A stretch of DNA of 64,000 nucleotides from JALJPB01 sp963933115 (GTDB lineage: Bacteria > Pseudomonadota > Gammaproteobacteria > Enterobacterales > Alteromonadaceae), in the NCBI GenBank assembly GCA_963933115.1, contig CAWVSL010000001.1, forward strand, positions 1 to 64,000. The letters run 5' to 3'. Positions 57,446-64,000 of the stretch are shown here, in pieces. The number at the start of each line of letters is the position of its first letter. Position 1 is the first letter of the stretch. The notes under the pieces are model-generated. The model was not told where the DNA came from, ran no database searches, and saw only the letters and a list, made by a program, of their open reading frames with translations. Made by a program: the position numbers and the translations under genes.

Positions 57446-58060
57446 TACTACACAGCCATTATATGTTTCTGTACTTAGTTCTTTAATTAATTCAACAGTT
57501 CCATCAGTATAAACTTGAATTAAATTTGTCCCCTTAGTTCCACACAAATCATCATAATCAAGGATGACTCTATAGCCACTTTCATTCTTTTCATAATATT
57601 TTGGAGATGTATCGCCTAACGAAGAGCTTATAGATAACCACGAAGACAGCTCAGCAGTTGTATCAATACCATCAAAAAAATAAATCATATCACTTTGAGA
57701 TTCAATAATAAAAACAGAATCGTTTAATAATGCAACACCATATATAGGACAAAAAGCGGGACGACATTGAACGTCAAAACCATTATTTGTATCAGCTGAG
57801 GATAATAAATCACGTTGAGTTTCGGTTAAGGTTGTTAGAATGCTTTCATCGAATTGTGCTATTACGGCATCTTCAAAGTATTCTTCATCAGGCAGGTTAC
57901 CACGCCTAACTTCCCAATAAATATATTCATCATTTAAACTAAAATCTGAAAATACAGTTATCTCAGGAAATTCATTATTAGGTAGGCTTTCTTCATTATC
58001 AGAATTACAGGCAGATATAGATATTGTTAATAAGATTACAATTATGTGCTTAATAATCAT
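57440..58060 (-). CDS. Cassette E: predicted lipoprotein
   Basis: A 206-residue protein with an N-terminal signal (MIIKHIIVILLTISIS) and lipobox ISAC at residues 15-18, so it should be lipid-anchored. The mature part is acidic and contains a few Cys (CRPAFCP, DDLCGT) but no domain that I recognise. It is the last cassette gene, with a 250-base untranslated region between the cassette border and its ATG, which may carry its own promoter. Confidence 0.75.
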   Translation of the reverse strand: MIIKHIIVILLTISISACNSDNEESLPNNEFPEITVFSDFSLNDEYIYWEVRRGNLPDEEYFEDAVIAQFDESILTTLTETQRDLLSSADTNNGFDVQCRPAFCPIYGVALLNDSVFIIESQSDMIYFFDGIDTTAELSSWLSISSSLGDTSPKYYEKNESGYRVILDYDDLCGTKGTNLIQVYTDGTVELIKELSTETYNGCVVS

Positions 58061-58308
58061 ACTTCCTTGTTTAATTAAATTATTTACTACTCAAAGATCT
58101 AATAGACAAAGAGTAAAACTATCAGCTTATTATGGAGACTTCTCAGTCATGTCCGTTCCATAAGTTAATTAGCTTTCATTAATGTTACATAATTTAAGGG
58201 CCTTATAAAGCAAAAATTTATAATTTTCACCAAACCCAGGGTATTACTAATACCACAAAACAGACCTTAGCTTTTAAAGACAATACTACTTCAGATTGGA
58301 TTTTGTAT

Positions 58309-58409
58309 CGATAACGCCTATTTAAAGGGCTGATTAATAGTTGGCTAAAATGTGAAGCGGAGCGAACCTAGCAAACGGTTAGCCGTCGCGCTTTAAAATT
58401 TTATTATAT
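58309..58409 (-). repeat. attC site D (degenerate R'')
   Basis: Minus strand: R'' reads ATATAAT (58409-58403), one base from the expected ATATAAC; R' is GTTATCG (58315-58309). The dyad includes TTAGCCAAC and a GGTTAGC-like partner. The altered R'' may lower recombination of this cassette. Confidence 0.8.
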
Positions 58410-58422
58410 GTTTTTTGCCTAT

Positions 58423-58941
58423 TTAACGCTCAGAATTAGAGCTACTTCCCTTGCTGTGTTGATCTAAAATTTGGGATGTTTTTTGTTTTTCCCATTCTTC
58501 ACCAAATGGTTGAAACACATGAAAAGCGAGGCCAATAATAAGCGCACTAAAAGATAAGAATACGACAATCAATGGACCTAAATTTTCTCCACCATTGTAG
58601 TTAGGCAGCATGAAAAGAATAAAGACTGCCATTAAAAATACAGAGAAGGCATAAAAAGATTTTATAGATTTAACCTTCTCTTTGGCTTTGTTTTGCTGAG
58701 AATCATCTTTAATCATATTTACGTCCTCTTCTGTTTGGAGGCTTCTTTCATTATCTATAGCATTTTTAAGCTCGTCAGTTGAGATTTCAAAAACAGCAGC
58801 CAAAGACTTCAAGGTTTCGGTTCCAACGTTTTCTCCTTTTTCTACTCTTTGAATTGTGCGCACATTTAAATCACTTAGTTGCGCTAATTGTTCTTGGGAC
58901 CAGTATTTTTCAAGTCTTAATGATTTCACCGTTAACTCCAT
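58423..58941 (-). CDS. Cassette D: XRE helix-turn-helix protein with two transmembrane segments
   Basis: A 172-residue protein. The N-terminal XRE-type helix-turn-helix (YWSQEQLAQLSDLNVRTIQR, residues 13-32) is joined by a linker to two transmembrane helices (about residues 94-112 and 122-142), a 2TM-domain arrangement. It would be a membrane-tethered DNA-binding protein. Its cassette has a short 5' part before the ATG and is followed by attC D. The regulated genes are unknown. Confidence 0.8.
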   Translation of the reverse strand: MELTVKSLRLEKYWSQEQLAQLSDLNVRTIQRVEKGENVGTETLKSLAAVFEISTDELKNAIDNERSLQTEEDVNMIKDDSQQNKAKEKVKSIKSFYAFSVFLMAVFILFMLPNYNGGENLGPLIVVFLSFSALIIGLAFHVFQPFGEEWEKQKTSQILDQHSKGSSSNSER

Positions 58942-59049
58942 TTCTTGTTGAATGCTGATGCAGTATATACCAAGACTATCCTGTCAGTAATGACAAACGG
59001 CCGACAAGTAGCTGACAAATAACCGACAGTCATATAATTTACGCTTGGC

Positions 59050-59143
59050 ATATAACGCCACTCAGAGGCTAAAAAGTTGGTTACAATCTCAAGGAACACC
59101 CGTTAGCTAACTGTTTAGGCTCCGTTTGAGTAACTTGTTAGCT
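59050..59143 (-). repeat. attC site C
   Basis: Minus strand: R'' AGCTAAC (59143-59137), R' GTTATAT (59056-59050), 94 bp. The dyad arms are GTTAGCTAAC and TGTAACCAAC. Confidence 0.85.
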
Positions 59144-59145
59144 GC

Positions 59146-59442
59146 TTACACCGTATAGTCAAATACAATGAGATCCTCAAGTATCGGTCTAAATAGTTTT
59201 TTCAATTCGCCGTGCTCAGGGTGTGGTAAATAATTATATCTGCCAGCATCATCAACAAAGTTCATCAATACTACGTGAGTGTAATCTTTGTTTTTCCCCT
59301 CGGGACTATCATTAAGTCCCCATTCAACGGAATGCACACCGCCTACTTTTAAGGGCATAGACTCAAAACTAGCTTTGAGCTCATTAATTTCATTTGTTTT
59401 TGTAGTCGCTTTAAACTTAATTAAGATAATGTGTCTAATCAT
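59146..59442 (-). CDS. Cassette C: Dabb (stress-responsive alpha-beta barrel) domain protein
   Basis: A 98-residue single Dabb domain. The N-terminus IRHIILIKFK, the central LNDSPEGKNKDYTHVVLMNF and the C-terminal PHPEHGELKKLFRPILEDLI are typical. These dimeric ferredoxin-like proteins have varied, often unknown roles. The cassette is compact: the gene starts about 40 bases from the cassette border and its stop (59148-59146) falls three bases before R''. Confidence 0.85.
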   Translation of the reverse strand: MIRHIILIKFKATTKTNEINELKASFESMPLKVGGVHSVEWGLNDSPEGKNKDYTHVVLMNFVDDAGRYNYLPHPEHGELKKLFRPILEDLIVFDYTV

Positions 59443-59476
59443 TTTTATTTACCGATGAACCTTGGAATCGAATGGC

Positions 59477-59575
59477 AACTAACGCACCCATAACAGGCAA
59501 ATGACAGTTGGCTAAAATGTGTATTGAGTGGAACTAGCCAACTGTTATTTGCCCCGCTTGAACAGCTTGTTAGGT
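59477..59575 (-). repeat. attC site B
   Basis: Minus strand: R'' ACCTAAC (59575-59569), R' GTTAGTT (59483-59477), 99 bp. Inner arms AACAGTTGGCTAG and TAGCCAACTGT pair nearly perfectly. Confidence 0.88.
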
Positions 59576-59580
59576 TATTA

Positions 59581-60072
59581 TTAATCATAACATTGTATTT
59601 TACCGACACTAACAAAGCGGCTTGGTTTTAACATTAATATCCCTACTTTAGGCTCACCTATTATGTATCCAGGTTCGTTAGTTTCAAGCTCAGTAAGATT
59701 ATTGTGCCTTGACTTTAAAAAAGTCATTTTTTTGAAAGTATTATTTGCTGTCACCACCAAAGTATCTTTATCGCAACTCATACTCGCAGTTGAAATATGA
59801 ATATCTAAAACTTTAAATTCGCTGTCTAAAATTAACCTGATAGGAAAGCTCTCCTTTGTGTATGTTACAGAATATACTCCGCAATGCTCACCTACCTGTG
59901 AGGGAGAATCAAATTTATAGTAGTCGCTAGGTAAAAGTTTCATCCCTAAATATATCGGTTCAAAGCCAATTCTCTCATTATTTTGATACATCAAATCTAA
60001 AACTGGGCAACTACTTTGAGAAAAGGATAAATTAGAAAAAAGCAATATTGATAAGAATAATAATAGTTTCAT
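59581..60072 (-). CDS. Cassette B: exported hypothetical protein
   Basis: A 163-residue protein. I chose the ATG at 60072 because GGAAG lies before it and it starts a signal peptide (MKLLLFLSILLFSNLSFS); a longer frame to 60159 would begin inside attC A. The mature part has four Cys and no domain I recognise. The gene starts 28 bases from the cassette border. Confidence 0.75.
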   Translation of the reverse strand: MKLLLFLSILLFSNLSFSQSSCPVLDLMYQNNERIGFEPIYLGMKLLPSDYYKFDSPSQVGEHCGVYSVTYTKESFPIRLILDSEFKVLDIHISTASMSCDKDTLVVTANNTFKKMTFLKSRHNNLTELETNEPGYIIGEPKVGILMLKPSRFVSVGKIQCYD

Positions 60073-60093
60073 ATACTTCCTGCTGATTGAATA

Positions 60094-60193
60094 GCCTAAC
60101 GCCCCATTAAGAGGCTTTAATTGTTGGTTATAATGTGTAGCAAAGCGGAACCTAACCAACTGTTAAAAGTCCTGCTTGAATGGCTTGTTATAG
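60094..60193 (-). repeat. attC site A
   Basis: Minus strand: R'' CTATAAC (60193-60187), R' GTTAGGC (60100-60094), 100 bp. Inner arms AACAGTTGGTTA and TATAACCAACA pair, and the GGGGCGTTAGGC end is classical. The R'' complements the lone core GTTATAG at 60576-60570, which marks the cassette start. Confidence 0.9.
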
Positions 60194-60553
60194 CGATTTT
60201 TCCTCTAGAATAATCGACCGAGCAAAAGAAGCAATTAAGATACCTACCACTAGCCCTAAACCATTTGTGCCTAAATCGAGCCATTCACCATAGCGATTAA
60301 CATATGGTTGAATTAACTCAATAATGCCACTGTAGACTAAAAATCCTACTATAAAGAACAGCCACTTATCTGGTCTCGCGAGCGCAATTGGAAATGCCAA
60401 AGCTCCATAAGCAATAAAATGGTGAGTTTTATCAGTACCAGGAACTGAAGGAAGACTATCCACAGGGAATAGGGACAAAACAGTAATTGGCAGGATTATT
60501 ACAATTGTGAATAGCAACCAGTGAGATTTAACTAAATTTAGCAAGAGTTTCAA
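60188..60553 (-). CDS. Cassette A: VanZ-like membrane protein
   Basis: A 121-residue protein with four predicted transmembrane segments and the VanZ-like pattern DKTHHFIAYGALAFPIALA followed by E..QPYVNRYGEWLDLGTNGLG. VanZ relatives have been linked to low-level teicoplanin resistance in Gram-positive bacteria, but the function in Gram-negative bacteria is unknown. The TAA stop lies inside the attC R''. It is the promoter-proximal cassette, if an ancestral attI was at 60576. Confidence 0.85.
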   Translation of the reverse strand: MKLLLNLVKSHWLLFTIVIILPITVLSLFPVDSLPSVPGTDKTHHFIAYGALAFPIALARPDKWLFFIVGFLVYSGIIELIQPYVNRYGEWLDLGTNGLGLVVGILIASFARSIILEEKSL

Positions 60554-60569
60554 GATACACTCCGAATCG

Positions 60570-60576
60570 CTATAAC
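60570..60576 (-). other. Isolated core site, possible attI remnant or array border
   Basis: GTTATAG on the minus strand opens cassette A, but the bases before it (AATAAGCT) do not form an attC. A recombination border without attC on one side is what an attI leaves, or what remains after loss of a cassette. Confidence 0.5.
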
Positions 60577-61208
60577 AGCTTATTATGTAGATGTCGCAGT
60601 AATAACACCTAATTTAAAGTTTAATAATCTAACAGGAAACAATTTAAATTCAATCTGTTAAACGTATATTTATATAAAACTTCTTAACTTTAACTGTCAT
60701 TACTGAGAAGTTTCACTAATTATATTCAGTCAGAGACACACGTAGCCCTTTATTATCAGTTAATTACACTTATTTTATTGCTGGGTCTACGTATTACTGA
60801 GACTTATCAGGAATAATTAATTATAAAATAATGAGGGGGATTTTTAGTTAATTTCAGCTAAGCGTAAAAAGTTAGCATTAGCAGTTTTGATTAATGTCCG
60901 CTGTCGTCTCTTTATCGCCAGTTGAGATGATAATAAATCAGGGAGTTCTCAGCTGCACCTATAAGGCCGGGACAGTCTATGATTTCTGATCTATAAACGT
61001 TAAATTTTAGCCACAAGATTATCACGCCTAGTAACCAATATTGATTTAAACCTATTGTGCAATGTGACAGTATAAAAAAGTGAACAGCTTTTAAATCAAA
61101 TTCAAGATTTTTAAACGGAAGCTTTGACAGTCTGCCGCTAATCTATTTTCTAGTGCTGATGTCTGTCGACTGTTCATCCTATTTAATGCTACATATAAGG
61201 AGAACATC
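60577..61208. other. Intergenic region at the array border
   Basis: A 632-base stretch with no integrase fragment recognised in any frame by eye. It contains promoter-like AT-rich DNA and no attC. Confidence 0.45.
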
Positions 61209-61424
61209 GTGCCGGAAAAAAATCAGACAAGAACGTCTCTAAACTTTAAAAAAGTCAATGGTCAGCTTATTTCGATAAAGGAGCAAGAACCGACTAAAGC
61301 TTTAACAGAAGCAGAACTATCAAGAATGTATATAACTAGCCGTAAAATCACTGAATCAAAGTCTCAATGGTTAACTAAAATCATTAACGGCTTAGGTTTT
61401 TTGCTTAATAAGTTCAGACCATAA
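61209..61424 (+). CDS. Hypothetical 71-residue protein
   Basis: Starts with GTG at 61209, with AAGGAG eight bases before it. Hydrophilic, basic and without a signal (MPEKNQTRTSLNFKKVNGQL at the start), with an amphipathic C-terminus. I do not recognise it. It stands between the cassette array and the metalloprotease. Confidence 0.55.
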   Translation: MPEKNQTRTSLNFKKVNGQLISIKEQEPTKALTEAELSRMYITSRKITESKSQWLTKIINGLGFLLNKFRP

Positions 61425-61726
61425 TATGAGCTCTACTTTACCGTGAACTCTTTACCCTAAATTAGACTGACTAAAAGACTTAAGGGGCTCTCTAGGGCAT
61501 CCCAAAAGCACTAAAGAATAAGAATAAGAATAAAATTACAAAAAAATAATTCAACCTACTGATCTTTAATTGTTATTTAATTTAAAAAATAAAAATCAGA
61601 AGAGAGTTAACCGCTTTCATTAGAAACAAAAATAAATGACCTTTTTAAAGTAAGGTGTTTATTATACGTGGATTATTGACCACATTGGTCATACGTTACT
61701 AATGTTAATCAGCTGTGGACATTAAA
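61425..61726. other. Intergenic region with AAGAAT triplication
   Basis: A 302-base stretch before the metalloprotease. Three tandem copies of a six-base AAGAAT/AATAAG unit lie around 61514-61532. No gene seen. Confidence 0.4.
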
Positions 61727-64000
61727 ATGCAATATATTAAGACGCCAACTTTTAAGAGCAAAATTATTATTTTTTTTTTGCTACTTCCCGCATTTTTTGT
61801 TGAGGCAAAAAAAGCTCAGTCACCACTTCCTTTTTTTGCTAATTTAACCCCGTCAAAGGTTTTTTTCCAACAAGAAAACGTAAGCGTAAAATTAGATACC
61901 AGTAAACGCATAATATTAAATTTACCAAACGTAATATCGCCTTTGTCAGAACCCTCAATTGAACTTGAAAGTGTTCAATATATTAATGAAAATTATCAGG
62001 TTGTTTTTCAAACTATTCTTTTAAATGGCCACACATACGTACTACATCACTCTCAAGGAAAGTCGTCAGCTATTGGCGAGCTTATTGGTAATTCAGAGCA
62101 CTGGTATTATCAATCTACCCCAGATGGCACTTGGATTACTGACATAAATTCGCTTAAGCTGACGCCAAGTCAATATAAAAATGATACAAAAGGTAAATCC
62201 CACCTTGATCATTCCTTCGCCCGCACGACCAAGAAAACTGCAAAGGTTGGGCGTTCATCAACTAATAGTAATAATATGTCGAACAATGAGTATATAACTG
62301 TTGATGTAATGCTGTTGTTTACGCCAAACATTATCACTCAATTTCCCGGTGAACTTAGCGATATATTATTGAATCATTTGATAGCAAAAACCAATCAAGC
62401 TTTTGTAAATAGTAATATAAATGTGCAACTTCGCTTAGTACGCAGTGATTTTGTTGACTATAAAAAAGAGTCTAATATTGACGCTATTAATGATCTTGAA
62501 TTTGCCCTGGGAGCTGATTTTAGTGGTGATTTTGAACCGAGTTTACAATATGTTAGGAGTTGGCGAGACGCTTCTGGTGCTGATATTGTCGCCATGATCC
62601 GAACGCATGATCTGAATGAACGAGTTATCTGTGGTGCTGCCACGTTCCCAAATAGCGAGTCTGACATTTTAGCTAATATAAGCAATGTCGGCATTAGCGG
62701 TGGTTCAAATTGTTCCAACACCTTTACTCACGAAATAGGGCATAATTTTGGTGCAGGTCACCAAGCAATGGATGGCCAAAGTCAAGGTGCCTTATCAAAC
62801 TCAGGTGCATTGATAGTGAGAGATAAATTCAATACGGTGATGTCCTCAATTGGCACGGGTGACGATAATCGGAATTTTAAACTCAATGTATTTTCAAATC
62901 TAGACAACCAGTGTGGGGGTATTAATTGTGGTAATGTCGCCGCTGCTAATAATGCCGCTACCATTGAAGCGTTTGCACTACAAAATGCGGCTTTACGCGA
63001 ACCTGTGATACCTATTGATGATGCTTTCACGCTGATAAAGACCTTCCCTGATAATGACGGCGATGGCAGCGCTAACAACATTGATGCATTTCCATTTGAT
63101 GCAAGTGAACAGCTCGACTCCGATAACGATAGTGTGGGTGACTTACTAGATACCTTCCCTTTAGATTCATCAGAAACCATCGATACCGACAACGATGGTA
63201 TTGGCAATAATGAAGATACTGATGACGATAACGATGGTATTGATGATAACGTTGACGCACTGCCATTAAACCGCCTGGAAACAATTGATAATGACGGTGA
63301 TGGCGTAGGGGCAAATGTCGATGCGCTTGATTCTGACTTTCAAGAAACTGATGACTTTGATTTAGACGGTATAGGTAACCTGCAAGACCTCGACGACGAC
63401 AATGATGGCGTTAATGACTATTTTAAGGTTGATAATTTGCAACAGACAAACATGCTTGTTGTTAGTGCAAACAGCAACCAAGTATTAGAATATGACGCTA
63501 CTACCGGGGACTTCATCAGTGTAGCTTTTAGCTTAGAGGAAGGTAGTTTGAGTTATCGCAGTGATATCGAAATTTCACTCAGTGGGCAAGTTTATTTTAT
63601 TGCACAAAGCGATGTTTACCGCTTTGACCGACAGTCAAAAAATATTACCGAAATAATAAATCGGAGCGAATTATCATCTAACTTTCCTGCACATCTAACA
63701 GCGCTTCCGTACGGTTCACTTTTAGTCAGTAGTAGTGTTGGGTTTTCAGTTATTCAATGGTTTGATTTGACCCCTGTTGGATACACCTTAACTTTTAAAG
63801 TTTCCGATGGTCCAGTTTACCGAGATACCATGGTTATTAGTAACAATCGTTTACTGGTTGCGGTTAGAGATGAAAATGTTATAAAAGTCCTCGACCTAAA
63901 TGACCTAAATTCCCCCTCAACTAATTTCATTGATACTGGTTTAAATAAGCCCGAACAGTTAGCGCTTGACACTTCAGGCAACATTTATGTTACTAATGCG
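61727..64000 (+). CDS. Exported zinc metalloprotease with calcium-binding repeats (partial)
   Basis: The frame is open from the ATG at 61727 to the right edge (758 codons visible; the gene continues). A signal peptide with a hydrophobic core (IIIFFLLLPAFFVEA) covers about residues 1-28. The metzincin motif HEIGHNFGAGH (H335, E336, H339, H345) lies at residues 335-345, as in reprolysin-like peptidases. From about residue 440 come five or six Asp-rich repeats (DNDGDGS, DSDNDSVGD, DTDNDGIGN), like thrombospondin type 3 calcium repeats, and then a region like NHL-type propeller repeats (from about 570). It probably acts outside the cell on proteins. Several minus-strand ORFs in this stretch are shadows. 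Confidence 0.88.
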   Translation, partial: MQYIKTPTFKSKIIIFFLLLPAFFVEAKKAQSPLPFFANLTPSKVFFQQENVSVKLDTSKRIILNLPNVISPLSEPSIELESVQYINENYQVVFQTILLNGHTYVLHHSQGKSSAIGELIGNSEHWYYQSTPDGTWITDINSLKLTPSQYKNDTKGKSHLDHSFARTTKKTAKVGRSSTNSNNMSNNEYITVDVMLLFTPNIITQFPGELSDILLNHLIAKTNQAFVNSNINVQLRLVRSDFVDYKKESNIDAINDLEFALGADFSGDFEPSLQYVRSWRDASGADIVAMIRTHDLNERVICGAATFPNSESDILANISNVGISGGSNCSNTFTHEIGHNFGAGHQAMDGQSQGALSNSGALIVRDKFNTVMSSIGTGDDNRNFKLNVFSNLDNQCGGINCGNVAAANNAATIEAFALQNAALREPVIPIDDAFTLIKTFPDNDGDGSANNIDAFPFDASEQLDSDNDSVGDLLDTFPLDSSETIDTDNDGIGNNEDTDDDNDGIDDNVDALPLNRLETIDNDGDGVGANVDALDSDFQETDDFDLDGIGNLQDLDDDNDGVNDYFKVDNLQQTNMLVVSANSNQVLEYDATTGDFISVAFSLEEGSLSYRSDIEISLSGQVYFIAQSDVYRFDRQSKNITEIINRSELSSNFPAHLTALPYGSLLVSSSVGFSVIQWFDLTPVGYTLTFKVSDGPVYRDTMVISNNRLLVAVRDENVIKVLDLNDLNSPSTNFIDTGLNKPEQLALDTSGNIYVTNA

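Larger units (their letters stand above)
57350..60576 (-). mobile_element. Integron cassette array without integrase (CALIN), five cassettes
   Basis: Five consecutive minus-strand cassettes, each with one gene followed by one attC site: A 60575-60100 (VanZ-like), B 60099-59483 (exported protein), C 59482-59056 (Dabb), D 59055-58315 (HTH-2TM), E 58314-57356 (lipoprotein). The attC sites are similar to each other (94-101 bp). Each cassette's first bases complement its own attC R'' (perfect in A, 6 of 7 in B, C and D, 5 of 7 in E), as expected for excisable circles. The right limit is a lone core site GTTATAG at 60576-60570. No intI gene lies in the window. Confidence 0.88.

Noticed and set aside
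60072..60159. Longer N-terminus of the cassette B gene
   Set aside because: It would begin inside attC A; the ATG at 60072 has a ribosome site and starts a signal peptide.
57350..60193. The inter-cassette hairpins as terminators or generic palindromic repeats
   Set aside because: They have R'/R'' core sites at both ends and complementary cassette starts, and no T runs.
60577..61208. Search for an intI integrase beside the array
   Set aside because: No tyrosine recombinase motif was visible in any frame on either side of the array.
62458..63314. Minus-strand ORFs within the last 1.5 kb
   Set aside because: They are shadows of the metalloprotease frame, rich in Ser/Arg from its Asp-rich repeats.

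Overview
This 64 kb window is AT-rich chromosomal DNA of a marine gammaproteobacterium. Gene content and protein style (AroG, YghU, HflX, SelD/SelU, class II fumarase plus AcnA, vSGLT-type symporter, two KatG, a chromosomal attC array) suggest an Alteromonadales member, most likely Colwelliaceae. The genus is an inference from memory, not a search result. I found no rRNA, tRNA, CRISPR array or insertion sequence.

Layout. 1-8.1 kb is a minus-strand acyl-CoA catabolism locus: three SDR dehydrogenases, a MaoC hydratase, an APH-type phosphotransferase, an ACAD10/11-like acyl-CoA dehydrogenase and a histidine phosphatase. A divergent LysR gene (7164) follows. Two intergenic regions of this locus carry near-identical copies (33 of 35 bases) of a three-half-site element with exactly conserved 16-base spacing, so the LysR protein probably controls both. 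The phosphotransferase/dehydrogenase pair fits phosphorylation-dependent removal of a gamma-hydroxyl from acyl-CoAs (the LvaA/LvaC and ACAD10/11 chemistry). 8-13 kb holds small proteins, a CDGSH Fe-S protein, HflX, YghU and a decayed oxidoreductase locus. 13-20.5 kb holds a TetR regulator, AroG, a vSGLT-like symporter, a long acyl-CoA dehydrogenase and a class II aldolase-like protein. 20.5-28 kb holds a hydrolase, a Crp/Fnr regulator, a GH17 glucanase-like protein, Pgi and the overlapping selD-selU pair. 28-37 kb is oxidative-stress flavoured: an exported KatG and a cytosolic KatG, with a beta-carbonic anhydrase, a DUF4405 protein and a DUF2237 protein between them. 37-49 kb holds a pterin dehydratase, a tiny Lys-rich protein, ArgO, an RND efflux pair, a secreted nuclease-like protein and an alkaline phosphatase. 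49.9-57.2 kb holds fumC-acnA, ilvD and dps.

The most notable region is 57350-60576. Five consecutive minus-strand genes are each followed by a ~94-101 bp attC site (RYYYAAC ... GTTRRRY, with internal dyad symmetry). The cassettes encode a lipoprotein, an HTH-2TM protein, a Dabb protein, an exported protein and a VanZ-like protein. No integron integrase lies in the window, so this is a CALIN (attC cluster lacking an integrase), bounded on the right by a lone core site at 60570-60576.

The right edge (61727 onward) is an exported HEXXHXXXXXH metalloprotease with calcium-binding Asp-rich repeats that runs off the window. Decayed genes occur at about 5.1, 12.6, 13.1 and 31.8 kb, and several short tandem repeats sit next to gene ends.
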